Shown here: positions 44,676 through 52,784 of the stretch, piece by piece
Layout: every line of letters begins with the position of its first letter
Position numbering within the stretch: position 1 is the first letter of the stretch
Source: Dermabacter sp.
GTDB taxonomy: Bacteria; Actinomycetota; Actinomycetes; Actinomycetales; Dermabacteraceae
Direction: 5' to 3'
Assembly (NCBI GenBank): GCA_030538475.1
Contig: JAUNTX010000002.1
Location: forward strand, 1 to 64,000
Length of the DNA stretch: 64,000 nucleotides
The notes under the pieces: model-generated
The model's input: the letters and a program-made list of their open reading frames with translations, nothing else
What the model was told of the DNA's origin: nothing
Database searches by the model: none
Made by a program: the position numbers and the translations under genes

Positions 44676-45128
44676 ATGAAACTCGCCTTTGGCTGCGACC
44701 CCAACGCCACCGACTTCAAGGCCGCCCTGATCGCCCACGCCGAAAGCCTGGGCCACGAGGTCATCGACTACCCCTCCGAGGACCCCATCTACGCCAACGT
44801 CGCGATTGCCGTGGCCACGGACGTTGCCGCGGGCGCCGCTGACCGCGGCGTGCTGCTGTGCGGGACCGGCATCGGCGTCTCCATCGCCGCGAACAAAGTT
44901 CCCGGCGCCTACTGCGCGTGCGTGAGCGACGTGTATCAGGCGCAGCGGGCCACGCTGTCCAACAACGCGAACCTCATCGCGATGGGCGCACAGGTGCTCG
45001 GCGTCGAAACCGCGAAGGTGTATCTGACGGAGTACCTCGCGAACGAGTTCGACCCCGCCTCGCGGTCGGCCCCGAAGGTCGAGGCCATCAGCGCCTACGA
45101 GGCCGAGGCTCCTGGCGGCGCGAAGTAG
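44676..45128 (+). CDS. RpiB/LacAB-family sugar-phosphate isomerase (EryI/DerI candidate)
   Basis: 150 residues. FGCDPNATDFK at the N-terminus, the catalytic-Cys loop GVLLCGTGIGVSIAANK and the NNANLIAMGAQVLG stretch are all typical of RpiB. In Brucella RpiB (EryI) and in Mycolicibacterium DerI isomerise D-erythrulose 4-phosphate to D-erythrose 4-phosphate. The island context makes that likelier here than ribose 5-phosphate isomerisation. A regulon box lies about 60 bases upstream and GAGGAG before the ATG. Convergent with gntP1, 4 bases apart. Confidence 0.87.
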   Translation: MKLAFGCDPNATDFKAALIAHAESLGHEVIDYPSEDPIYANVAIAVATDVAAGAADRGVLLCGTGIGVSIAANKVPGAYCACVSDVYQAQRATLSNNANLIAMGAQVLGVETAKVYLTEYLANEFDPASRSAPKVEAISAYEAEAPGGAK

Positions 45129-45132
45129 GCGG

Positions 45133-46656
45133 CTACCCCACCACGATGCTCATGATCCACAGCAGGGGGATCGAGGCCGCCCACATCACGGTGGCCATCC
45201 CCGTGTGGGCCTTGAGCGCAGCCGCGCCGTCGAGCCCGAGGAACCTGGTCACCACCCAGAAGTAGGAATCGTTGTAGTACGAACACACCATCGATCCCGC
45301 CACGCACGCCATGACCGCCACGAGGGGATCCATCCCGAGCGTGCCCACCACGGGCGCCGTCACGGACGCCGCGGTGATCATCGAGACGGTGCCCGAGCCC
45401 TGGGCAATGCGCACAATCGTGGCGATGAGGAACGGCAGGACGAAGGACGGCAGGGGCAGGGCGCCGATGCTTTCGGCGAGCGCGTCACCGATCCCGGTAT
45501 CGCGTAGGACTTGGCCGAGCCCGCCGCCCGCGCCCGTGATGAGGAGGATGAGCCCGGCATCCGCGGCGGCGTCGGCCAGCCAGGTGTGCGTCTTCGTACG
45601 CGGCGTCCAGCGCGGCAGCAGCACGTACACGGCGAGGACCAGGCCGATCAGCAGCGCCACGACGGGATCGCCCACGAACCGGATCGGCACCGCCCACGCA
45701 CTCGGGGCGTAATCGGCCACGAGCGCGACGCCCTGCTGACCCATGTCAACGGCGGTGACCACCGTGTTCGCCACGATGAGCAGGATGGGCACGAGCAGAG
45801 GCAGCAGGCCCACCACGGCCGACACTCGGTGCGGCTTCGCTCCCTCGGGCGGAGTGCCAAGGTCGCCCGGGTTCTCGGGCAGGAGACCGGTGAGGGCATC
45901 TCCTGCCGGAGGGGCCGACGTGCGCGCGGCGCCGCCCGTCACGCTCTCTGCCCCGCGGGCGCGGGCCGCCGCGACGAGAGCCGCGGTCCGCTCGGCCTTC
46001 ACGTCCCCGTAGACCTTCAGCTGAATCTCTTCGGAGACCGAGGATTCCACCTTCGGCCCGATCCACTTCGCATAGATGGTCACGACGGGGATCATCGCGA
46101 GGGTGAAGATCAGGCCCGCGATGATGACGGATCCGACGCTCACCCCGAGGATGCCCGCAACGCCGAGCGGGCCGGGCGTGGGCGGGACGAAGTGGTGGGT
46201 GATGACCATGCCGCCCGCGAGCGCGATGCCGAGCGTGGCGTAGCCGTATTTCTGGACCTTCGCGATGGCGCGGGCGAGCGGGTTCATGATGACGTAGCCG
46301 GAATCGCAGAACACCGGGATGGAGATGAGCGCGCCGATGCTCGTCATGGCCCACGGCTCGCGGTTCTTGCCGAACACGCGCAGGAAGGCGAGGGCGATGG
46401 ACTGGGCGGCGCCGGAGACTTCGAGGATCTTGCCGATCGCCACGCCGAGCCCGATCACGATGCCGATGGAGGCGAGCGTGTTGCCGAACCCAGTTTTGAT
46501 CGACCCGATGATGCCCATGAGGTCCTGGCCCGCGATGAGGCCGATGACGATGCTGGCGATGAGGAGCCCGACGAAGGCGTCGAGGCGGGTTTTGAGGACG
46601 ATGAGGATGATCAGGGCGATGCCCACCACGAGGGCAACGAGGAGAAGCGGATCCAT
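45133..46656 (-). CDS. GntP-family permease 1
   Basis: 507 residues with about 12-13 spans (DPLLLVALVVGIALIILIV at the start) and the GntP signature GGMVITHHFVPPTPGPLGVAGILG. A cytoplasmic insert of about 80 residues lies near 245-320. Family members are gluconate/sugar-acid:H+ symporters, so I infer uptake of a C4-C6 sugar acid. ATG at 46656 has AAGGGAG. It is divergent from the SDR gene; the 275-base gap holds two regulon boxes, one (46736) 80 bases from this start. Confidence 0.88.
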   Translation of the reverse strand: MDPLLLVALVVGIALIILIVLKTRLDAFVGLLIASIVIGLIAGQDLMGIIGSIKTGFGNTLASIGIVIGLGVAIGKILEVSGAAQSIALAFLRVFGKNREPWAMTSIGALISIPVFCDSGYVIMNPLARAIAKVQKYGYATLGIALAGGMVITHHFVPPTPGPLGVAGILGVSVGSVIIAGLIFTLAMIPVVTIYAKWIGPKVESSVSEEIQLKVYGDVKAERTAALVAAARARGAESVTGGAARTSAPPAGDALTGLLPENPGDLGTPPEGAKPHRVSAVVGLLPLLVPILLIVANTVVTAVDMGQQGVALVADYAPSAWAVPIRFVGDPVVALLIGLVLAVYVLLPRWTPRTKTHTWLADAAADAGLILLITGAGGGLGQVLRDTGIGDALAESIGALPLPSFVLPFLIATIVRIAQGSGTVSMITAASVTAPVVGTLGMDPLVAVMACVAGSMVCSYYNDSYFWVVTRFLGLDGAAALKAHTGMATVMWAASIPLLWIMSIVVG

Positions 46657-46735
46657 TGGAACTCCCTTGTTTCGCATGGCGGCTCGCGAGGGGCAGCGGA
46701 CCGAGATGGGTGCCCCACCTCCGCGAGATTCTGTG

Positions 46736-46749
46736 AATCGTACAGGATT
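46736..46749. promoter_or_regulatory. C4 regulon box before gntP1 (degenerate)
   Basis: AATCGTACAGGATT, 12 of 14 matches to the consensus, 80 bases from the gntP1 start. Confidence 0.5.
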
Positions 46750-46853
46750 GATGCGCCGTCCGGAAGGGTTCCGCTCACACAATCCGCTGACCCGGCGGTA
46801 GCCACGGGTGATCGATGCGCCTTGGGACATTGCCGAATCACGTCGGCCCGCCG

Positions 46854-46867
46854 TATCCTATAGGAGT
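46854..46867. promoter_or_regulatory. C4 regulon box before SDR gene
   Basis: TATCCTATAGGAGT, 65 bases before the SDR start. About 118 bases centre-to-centre from the box at 46736, so one repressor could hold both divergent promoters. Confidence 0.7.
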
Positions 46868-46931
46868 CAAAGCATCGTGCATCACCCCGCGCGGCACCGC
46901 ACCCCGCACACGAGTCAACGGAGAGTCACCC

Positions 46932-47711
46932 ATGAGCACCAGCGCACGCCCCGTCCCCCGCACCGCCGTCGTCACCGGAACCGGATCCGAGCGGGGGATC
47001 GGCCGCCACGTGGCCCGGCGCCTGGCCCAGGACGGGTGGGCGATTGCCGCCCTCGACATCCTGGACGACGGCGCGAAGGAGTTCGCGCGCGAGCTACGCG
47101 ATGCCACCGGCGCCACCGTCGAAGGGTTCGGTGTCGATGTGGCCTCGAAAGAGTCGGTCGATGCGGCCTTCGCCGCCATTGATGCCTCGGACCTCCCGCC
47201 CATCGGCGCGGCGGTCAACATCGCCGGGATCGCGAGCCCGCTGCCGTTCCTCGAGATCGACGTCGAGCACTGGGATCGCGTGTTCGATGTCAACGCGAAG
47301 GGCACGCTTCTGGTGAGCCAGGCGGCCGCGCGGCGCATGATCGCCGAGGAGCGCGGCGGGCGCATCGTCAACACCGGCTCGATCACCGCCTTCGACGGCG
47401 GCGGCACCTTCTCCAAGTCGGGCTACGCGGCCGCGAAGGCAGCGGTGATCGGCCTAACCAAGGGCATGGCCCGCGAGCTGGGCCCCTACGGCATCACCGC
47501 CAACGTGATCGCCCCCGGCCCCATCGATACCGACATCATGGGCGGCACCCTGAGCGACGAGCGCAAGGCGCAAATGGCCGACGGGATCCCGCTGGGCCGC
47601 GTGGGCCAGCCCGAAGAGATCGCCTCCCTCATCGCGTTCCTCGTGAGCGACGGCGCGAGCCTGATCACGAGCGAGACCATCCGCATCGACGGCGGCAAGC
47701 ACATCTTCTGA
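46932..47711 (+). CDS. SDR-family dehydrogenase (tetritol/sugar alcohol dehydrogenase candidate)
   Basis: 259 residues. The NAD(P) motif is TGTGSERGIGRH, NIAG is present, and the catalytic Ser (NTGSITAF) and YxxxK (YAAAKAAV) are intact, with IRIDGGKHIF at the end. FabG-like sequence, but Mycolicibacterium threitol dehydrogenase DthD is of the same family. With the kinase and isomerases nearby it could oxidise a tetritol to erythrulose. GGAG stands before the ATG at 46932 and a regulon box 65 bases upstream. Convergent with the DUF1537 kinase gene, 45 bases apart, with no terminator seen. Confidence 0.85.
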   Translation: MSTSARPVPRTAVVTGTGSERGIGRHVARRLAQDGWAIAALDILDDGAKEFARELRDATGATVEGFGVDVASKESVDAAFAAIDASDLPPIGAAVNIAGIASPLPFLEIDVEHWDRVFDVNAKGTLLVSQAAARRMIAEERGGRIVNTGSITAFDGGGTFSKSGYAAAKAAVIGLTKGMARELGPYGITANVIAPGPIDTDIMGGTLSDERKAQMADGIPLGRVGQPEEIASLIAFLVSDGASLITSETIRIDGGKHIF

Positions 47712-47756
47712 CGCTTGCCGCGCTGATCCCTGCCGTCCTGGCCCTGCCGCGCCCGC

Positions 47757-49244
47757 CTACGCGTGCAGGGTCAGGACCACGTCGGTGAGGGATTCGTCGG
47801 TGCCGACGTTGCCGGGGAACACCACGTAGGGGATGCCGGTGGCGGGGCCATCGGTGGCCTCCCACAGGGAGATGATGCCGGGAAGCATCGGGCCGCGCGC
47901 GAGCGCCCGGCGAATCTCCAACCCCTCGGTGGCCACGTCCGACGACGTGATCCCGCCCTTGGCCACGACGAAGCGCGGCGGCACGCGCGTGAGCACCGCG
48001 TTCACCACGTCGGTGAGGCCGCTGCTGACGAGCCGGGAGATGCGCAGCGATTCGTCGCGGTCCTCGCTGCGTACGAGCGTGCGGGAGGTGTAGATGATCG
48101 CGTCGTGTTCGGCGATCGCGCGGCACACGGCGTCGGTGGCCTCTGCGATGCACGCCTCGCGCTGCTCGGGGTCCAGGAGCCGGGCCACGTCGAGTTCCAC
48201 CTCCGTGGCGCCCGGCCCGTTCGTCAGCAGGTGCGTGAGCTGCCGGGTGGTCATTCCCACGTGGGAGCCGACGGCGATCAGCCCGCCCGGGGCGCGCTCG
48301 GCGAGCGCCGCTTGGGCGGTCTCGCCCGTCCCGAAGATCTCCGCAGGGGTCAGCGGCTCCTTCTTTTCCTGCCCGAGGCGCGCCCGCATGAACGGCGGCC
48401 CCACCCGGTACAGGAACTGCTTGCCCTTCGCCTCCGCCTCCGCAATCCCGAGGGACAGCGTGAGCAGATCCGCCTCGCTCGCGGTATCGGCCACGACGTA
48501 GGCGCCGCCGCTCACGCCGCCGAGGGCCTCGGCGACGGCGCTCGCGCCCGCGCGGATCGTGGCGAGGGTCAGCGGCACCACCTGCGCGGCGCTCACGCGA
48601 CCCTCGGTCTTTTCCTCGACGTAGCCGGGAAGGAAGCTCGTGGTGAACCCGAAGGAGGCATCCGCGGCGAACTCGGTCTCGCTCACGCGCGTCAGGTCAC
48701 CGTCGGTCCCCACCATGAAGTGTTCGGAGCCGACCGTCACGCGGCCCGCATCGGGGAAGGCGGGCACTATGATGACGGCGTCCACGGCCGCGCCCGATTC
48801 CTCGAGTACGCGGCCCAGCACGTCGGTCTCGAGCGGGAAGTGACCGCGCAGCGTCGAATCGCTGCGGCTCGCGAACACCAGGCTCAGCCCCGCCTCGGCC
48901 GCGGCGTCAAGCGCGTTGCGGGCCGCTTCCTCGTTGCGCCGCGCGGCCTCGTCGGCCTCGACGCTGCGGGTGTTGTGCAGGACGTACACCGCGTGCCACG
49001 CCAGGTCGGCGGAGGGATCCTCGCGGACGGGGGCCACCGCGTCGGCAAAGACGGCGCGAAAGTCCTCGATCTGCCAGCGGGTGAGCACGGGGATGCCCGC
49101 GACCGATTGCGTGCCCGTCGGGTCGTCATCGAACACCACGAACACGGTGCGGGTGCCGCGAAGGCCGCCCGCCACGTCGGCGGGCGCGGTCGGCACCTCA
49201 TCGGGGTAGTCGGCGAGCGCGTCCGCGAGGCTCATCTGGCTCAT
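47757..49244 (-). CDS. Four-carbon acid sugar kinase (DUF1537, OtnK/DtnK type)
   Basis: 495 residues. The N-terminal substrate domain has FDDDPTGTQSVAG and SRSDSTLRGHFPLE. The C-terminal ATP domain has VVAKGGITSSDVATEGL and FPGNVGTDESL. Characterised members phosphorylate the C4-OH of oxo-tetronates or of threonate/erythronate. It is last in a six-gene run and overlaps the dehydrogenase stop by 4 bases. No class II decarboxylase (OtnC) or PdxA2 gene is visible in the window. The start at 49244 is coupled to the upstream stop. Confidence 0.9.
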   Translation of the reverse strand: MSQMSLADALADYPDEVPTAPADVAGGLRGTRTVFVVFDDDPTGTQSVAGIPVLTRWQIEDFRAVFADAVAPVREDPSADLAWHAVYVLHNTRSVEADEAARRNEEAARNALDAAAEAGLSLVFASRSDSTLRGHFPLETDVLGRVLEESGAAVDAVIIVPAFPDAGRVTVGSEHFMVGTDGDLTRVSETEFAADASFGFTTSFLPGYVEEKTEGRVSAAQVVPLTLATIRAGASAVAEALGGVSGGAYVVADTASEADLLTLSLGIAEAEAKGKQFLYRVGPPFMRARLGQEKKEPLTPAEIFGTGETAQAALAERAPGGLIAVGSHVGMTTRQLTHLLTNGPGATEVELDVARLLDPEQREACIAEATDAVCRAIAEHDAIIYTSRTLVRSEDRDESLRISRLVSSGLTDVVNAVLTRVPPRFVVAKGGITSSDVATEGLEIRRALARGPMLPGIISLWEATDGPATGIPYVVFPGNVGTDESLTDVVLTLHA

Positions 49245-50140
49245 GCCGATGCCTCGCCGGTCTCAGCGCCGCGCAGCACGCGGATCACCGCGGAATCATC
49301 CTCGGCGGCGAGGCCCGCCGCCTGGCCCAGCAGGTACAGCTGTTCGGCGCTCGCCGCCACGGGCGCGGCAAGGCCCGCCGCGCGAGCGGCGTCCCCCACG
49401 ATCCCCATGTCCTTCACGAAAATATCGAGGCGGCTCAGCACCTCGGGGCTCTCACCAGCGAGGATGTCGAGCATCCGCTCGCCGCGGTTGCGGAGCATGA
49501 ACGAATCTGCCGCCCCCGCACTGAGCGCGTCGAGCGCGGCGCGCGGATCCAGCCCGAGCCGCTCCGCGAGCGCGAGCGCCTCTGCCGCCGCGGCAATGTG
49601 GACGCCGCACAGCAGCTGATTCACGGTCTTGAGCGCCTGGCCATCGCCCGGGCGATCCCCCACAATCGTGAGGGTCGAGGCCAGGCATTGAAGGATCGGC
49701 ATGACCGCGGCGCGGTCCTTCTCCGAGGCGCCCACGACGATGAGGAGGTCTCCCTGTCCGGCCCGTACGGGCCCGCCCGAAAGCGGGGCGTCCACGAAGC
49801 CGACGCCACCGGCGGCCAGGCGCGCCGCCACGTCCGGGATGGAGCCGATGCCGACGGTCGAGGTCATGATGACCACCGCTCCCGGGGCGAGCGCGGGGGC
49901 GATGCCGTGCGCGCCGAACAGCACGTCCTCGAGCTGGGCGCCGTTGCGCACCGCGAGGATCACCGCATCCGCCCCGGCCACCGCCTCTTCGGCCGACGCC
50001 GTGGCGTGAATGCCCGCGGCCTCGGCGAGCGCGAGCCGCTCCGGGCTGAGGTCGCAGCCGCGCACCTCAAACTGCGTCGCCGCCCGGGTCGCCATCGGCA
50101 ACCCCATCGCTCCCAGTCCCACTACTGCCACAACGGTCAT
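49241..50140 (-). CDS. 3-hydroxyisobutyrate-type dehydrogenase (LtnD candidate)
   Basis: 299 residues of the beta-hydroxyacid dehydrogenase family. The NAD motif is VGLGAMGLPMATRA and the active-site Lys lies in GQALKTVNQLLCGVHIAAAAEAL. In known C4 acid clusters the family member LtnD/DtnD/DenD oxidises C2 of L-threonate or erythronate before the DUF1537 kinase acts, which fits its direct coupling to the kinase. GAAGGAG precedes the ATG. The 72-base gap upstream carries three short repeats. Confidence 0.88.
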   Translation of the reverse strand: MTVVAVVGLGAMGLPMATRAATQFEVRGCDLSPERLALAEAAGIHATASAEEAVAGADAVILAVRNGAQLEDVLFGAHGIAPALAPGAVVIMTSTVGIGSIPDVAARLAAGGVGFVDAPLSGGPVRAGQGDLLIVVGASEKDRAAVMPILQCLASTLTIVGDRPGDGQALKTVNQLLCGVHIAAAAEALALAERLGLDPRAALDALSAGAADSFMLRNRGERMLDILAGESPEVLSRLDIFVKDMGIVGDAARAAGLAAPVAASAEQLYLLGQAAGLAAEDDSAVIRVLRGAETGEASA

Positions 50141-50157
50141 CTCGTGCTCCTTCGCTT

Positions 50158-50194
50158 CGTTTCGTGCGTGCTGCGTTTCGTACGTTTCGTGCGT
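50158..50194. repeat. Three copies of a CGTTTCGTGCGT-like dodecamer
   Basis: Copies at 50158-50169, 50174-50185 (one change) and 50183-50194, the last two overlapping by three bases, in the 72-base spacer between the IIB-like gene and the dehydrogenase. No obvious hairpin. Confidence 0.6.
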
Positions 50195-50212
50195 CCTGAG
50201 TCCCGGGCGTGC

Positions 50213-50509
50213 TCAGCCTCGTGGCTCATCCGCGTCGAGCGCCGCGACCAGGCGCCGGAACTCCGCTTCCTGACCCACGCCCGACAAGAATGCCGAGCCG
50301 TTGAAGGTCGGCACGTCCTCGCGGGGCGGTTCGCGCAGAATCGGCACGAACGCCGCCGCGTCCTGCAGCTCACTGTCCATGCGCAGGCGGTCCACGGCGA
50401 CGGCCACGGCGTCGATGCCCGCGCCCACGAACAGGGCGTTGATCCGCCCCGCCACGATGTGCGAGGTCACCATCCCGCTCGCGCACGCAACCACAACTTT
50501 CGCTGGCAT
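50213..50509 (-). CDS. Orphan PTS IIB-like protein (galactitol type)
   Basis: 98 residues. VVVACASGMVTSHIVAGRI at the N-terminus matches the phosphocysteine loop of GatB-type enzyme IIB domains. No galactitol-type IIA or IIC gene is near; the PTS at 60-63 kb is of the glucitol type and has its own IIB. It lies within the operon of GntP2, TIM homologue, dehydrogenase and kinase, with AAGGAG before the ATG. It may be a regulatory phosphoacceptor or a remnant of a lost transporter. Confidence 0.8.
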   Translation of the reverse strand: MPAKVVVACASGMVTSHIVAGRINALFVGAGIDAVAVAVDRLRMDSELQDAAAFVPILREPPREDVPTFNGSAFLSGVGQEAEFRRLVAALDADEPRG

Positions 50510-50533
50510 GTCTTCTCCTTCAGTTTTGGGCCC

Positions 50534-51307
50534 TCACCTGGGCGTATTCTGCGTGCAGTGCACGCTCTCGGTCAGGACCTCGGCCACGTTCGCCACGTCG
50601 TGCGCGAAGCGGCCGAGGAACAGGCCATCGACCGCTCCATCGAGGGCGGTGAGGAGTCCGGGGCCCGCGCTGCCTCCGTACAGGACGCTCGATCCGGCGC
50701 GCTCGCCCCGCTCGTCGATCAGGGCCCGCAGCTCGGCCGCCACCGCGGCGATGTGCTCGACGGGTGCGGGCTCCGCCACCCCGATGGCCCACACGGGCTC
50801 ATACGCGAGGACGACGGGTCCGGGCGCGGCTCCCGCGAGCGAGGATTCCGCTTGCACGCGCGTCCACGCGGCGGCGTCGGCGCTCGGCATCCGCGCGGTT
50901 TCGCCCACGCAGATCACGGGGACGAGCGACTGGGACAGGGCGGCCACCACCTTGGCGTTCACCACGGCGTCGTCCTCGTGGAACAGCCTTCGCCGCTCCG
51001 CGTGGCCGAGTTCCACCATCTGCACGCCCAGCTCGGCAAGCTCGACGGGCGAGACCTCCCCGGTATAGGGGCCGCGCAGCCAGGCCGCGCTGTCCTGGGC
51101 GCCCACCACAATCGGGGTGCCGCGGAAGGTGTCGAGCGCCGCGGGGATCTGCACGAAGGTGGGGATCACGAAGAACTCCACGCCGTGCTCGGTGAGCGCC
51201 GGATGATCCGCGATCTGCGCCGCCAGGTGCCGAAAATACTCCACGGCCTCGGCATGCCCGAAGTACATCTTCAGGCTCACCCCCACGCGGGGCACTCGAG
51301 CAGTCAT
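50534..51307 (-). CDS. Triosephosphate isomerase homologue (TpiA2/EryH/LerI candidate)
   Basis: 257 residues with a full TIM active site: Lys in VGVSLKMYF (usually GNWKM), His in VELGHAERR, the catalytic Glu in AYEPVWAIG and the phosphate loop YGGSAGPG. N-terminal GVSLKMYF rather than GNWKMN is typical of the TpiA2/LerI branch, which isomerises L-erythrulose 1-phosphate to D-erythrulose 4-phosphate. Its operon position among C4 genes supports that over glycolysis. GAGGAGGG lies before the ATG. Confidence 0.87.
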   Translation of the reverse strand: MTARVPRVGVSLKMYFGHAEAVEYFRHLAAQIADHPALTEHGVEFFVIPTFVQIPAALDTFRGTPIVVGAQDSAAWLRGPYTGEVSPVELAELGVQMVELGHAERRRLFHEDDAVVNAKVVAALSQSLVPVICVGETARMPSADAAAWTRVQAESSLAGAAPGPVVLAYEPVWAIGVAEPAPVEHIAAVAAELRALIDERGERAGSSVLYGGSAGPGLLTALDGAVDGLFLGRFAHDVANVAEVLTESVHCTQNTPR

Positions 51308-51320
51308 CACACCCTCCTCG

Positions 51321-52736
51321 CTATATGCCCATGGGCGCAACGATCATGTACAGCACCCCGGCCAGGGCGAAGGCGCCGAGCGAGATCGCGGTGCCGATCA
51401 CCGACCAGGTCTTGAGCGTGGTCATCGTGTCGAAGCCGCAGAACCGGCCGATCAGCCAGAAGCCCGAATCGTTCACGTGCGAATAGCCAATCGACCCGGC
51501 ACAGATTGCGACGACCACGAGGGCGAGCGTGAACGGACCAATGTCCATGGTCAGCACGGCGGGCGCCATGATCGAGCCCGCGGTCGTGGCCGCGACCGTC
51601 GCGGAGCCCTGCGCGATACGGAACACCACCGCGACCAGGTAGCCGGCCACGATGATCGGCAGTCCCATCGCATCCAGCCCGTCGGCCACCGTGCCACCAA
51701 TCCCCGTCTCCGTCAGCACGCGCCCGAAAGCGCCACCGGCACCGGTGATGAGGATGATGGAGCACACGGGCGCGAGCGCATCATCGACCAGATCCGACAG
51801 CATCTGGCCCGTGCCCTTGGCTCCCTTGCGGCGCTGGGGGATGAAGTACAGCAGCACCATCGCCACGACCGCCGAAATGAGCAGCGCCACGGGCGTGTTC
51901 CCGATCAGGCGCGAGAGCTGGTACGCGAAGTTCCCCTCGTCCACCGTCCCGCTCTGCTGAAGGGTCGAGAACAGGGTGTTGTAGAAGATGAGCACGAGCG
52001 GCAGCAGGAGCACGAAGATGATCGTCCAGAACCCCGGCTTCTCATCGTCGCTGATCTCCGGCGGATCGCCCAGCAGCGCCGGGACCGGCATGTTCGGGTA
52101 GCGCTTCGCGATAATGAGCGCCAGGCGGTAGCCGCAGAAGTACCACACGGGCAGGCCGACGAGCAGGGAGACCAGGACGACGATGCCGACGTCAGCCCCC
52201 ATCACCGTGGCCGCCGCCGTGGGGCCGGGGTGGGGCGGGGTGAGCGCGTGCATCATGAGGAACGCGCCAATCGACGGCAGCACGTACAGCATGAACGAGC
52301 CCTTGAGGCGCCGGGCCACCGTGTAGATGATCGGGAGCATGACGATGAAGCCCGCGTCCAGGAAGATCGGGAACGCGTAGAAGAGGGAGGCCACGGCGAG
52401 CGCGAGCGGCGCTTTCTTTTCCCCGAAGCGCTTCAGCATCCTGTCGGCGAGCACCTGCGCGCCGCCGGTCACCTCGATGATGCGGCCCAGAACGGCGCCG
52501 AAGCCGACGAGCAACGCGACGCTGCCGACGGTTGAGCTGAACCCGGCGATCACCACCGGCACCACATCGTTGATCCCGATCCCCGCCACGAGGGCGGTCA
52601 CGATCGACATGATGATGAGGGCGAAGAAGGCGTGCACCTTGAGCTTGATGATGAGGAACAGCAGCGCGAGCACCGCGAGGACCGCGATGGCGATGAGAAC
52701 GGCGGTGGGCCGCTCCGCGAGGGTAATGGGATCCAT
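51321..52736 (-). CDS. GntP-family permease 2
   Basis: 471 residues, about 12 spans. The signature is HALTPPHPGPTAAATVMGADVG, and FGAVLGRIIEVTGGAQVLADRM near residue 80 also matches GntP. It is more like classical gluconate permeases than GntP1. It is second in the operon after the 3-hydroxyacyl-CoA dehydrogenase-like gene and 13 bases before the TIM homologue. Substrate inferred as a C4 sugar acid because a DUF1537 kinase and LtnD-type dehydrogenase follow. Confidence 0.9.
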   Translation of the reverse strand: MDPITLAERPTAVLIAIAVLAVLALLFLIIKLKVHAFFALIIMSIVTALVAGIGINDVVPVVIAGFSSTVGSVALLVGFGAVLGRIIEVTGGAQVLADRMLKRFGEKKAPLALAVASLFYAFPIFLDAGFIVMLPIIYTVARRLKGSFMLYVLPSIGAFLMMHALTPPHPGPTAAATVMGADVGIVVLVSLLVGLPVWYFCGYRLALIIAKRYPNMPVPALLGDPPEISDDEKPGFWTIIFVLLLPLVLIFYNTLFSTLQQSGTVDEGNFAYQLSRLIGNTPVALLISAVVAMVLLYFIPQRRKGAKGTGQMLSDLVDDALAPVCSIILITGAGGAFGRVLTETGIGGTVADGLDAMGLPIIVAGYLVAVVFRIAQGSATVAATTAGSIMAPAVLTMDIGPFTLALVVVAICAGSIGYSHVNDSGFWLIGRFCGFDTMTTLKTWSVIGTAISLGAFALAGVLYMIVAPMGI

Positions 52737-52784
52737 GGGGGGGTCTTTTCTGTGTGACGACGGTGTCGGGTGGCCCGCGGGCCG

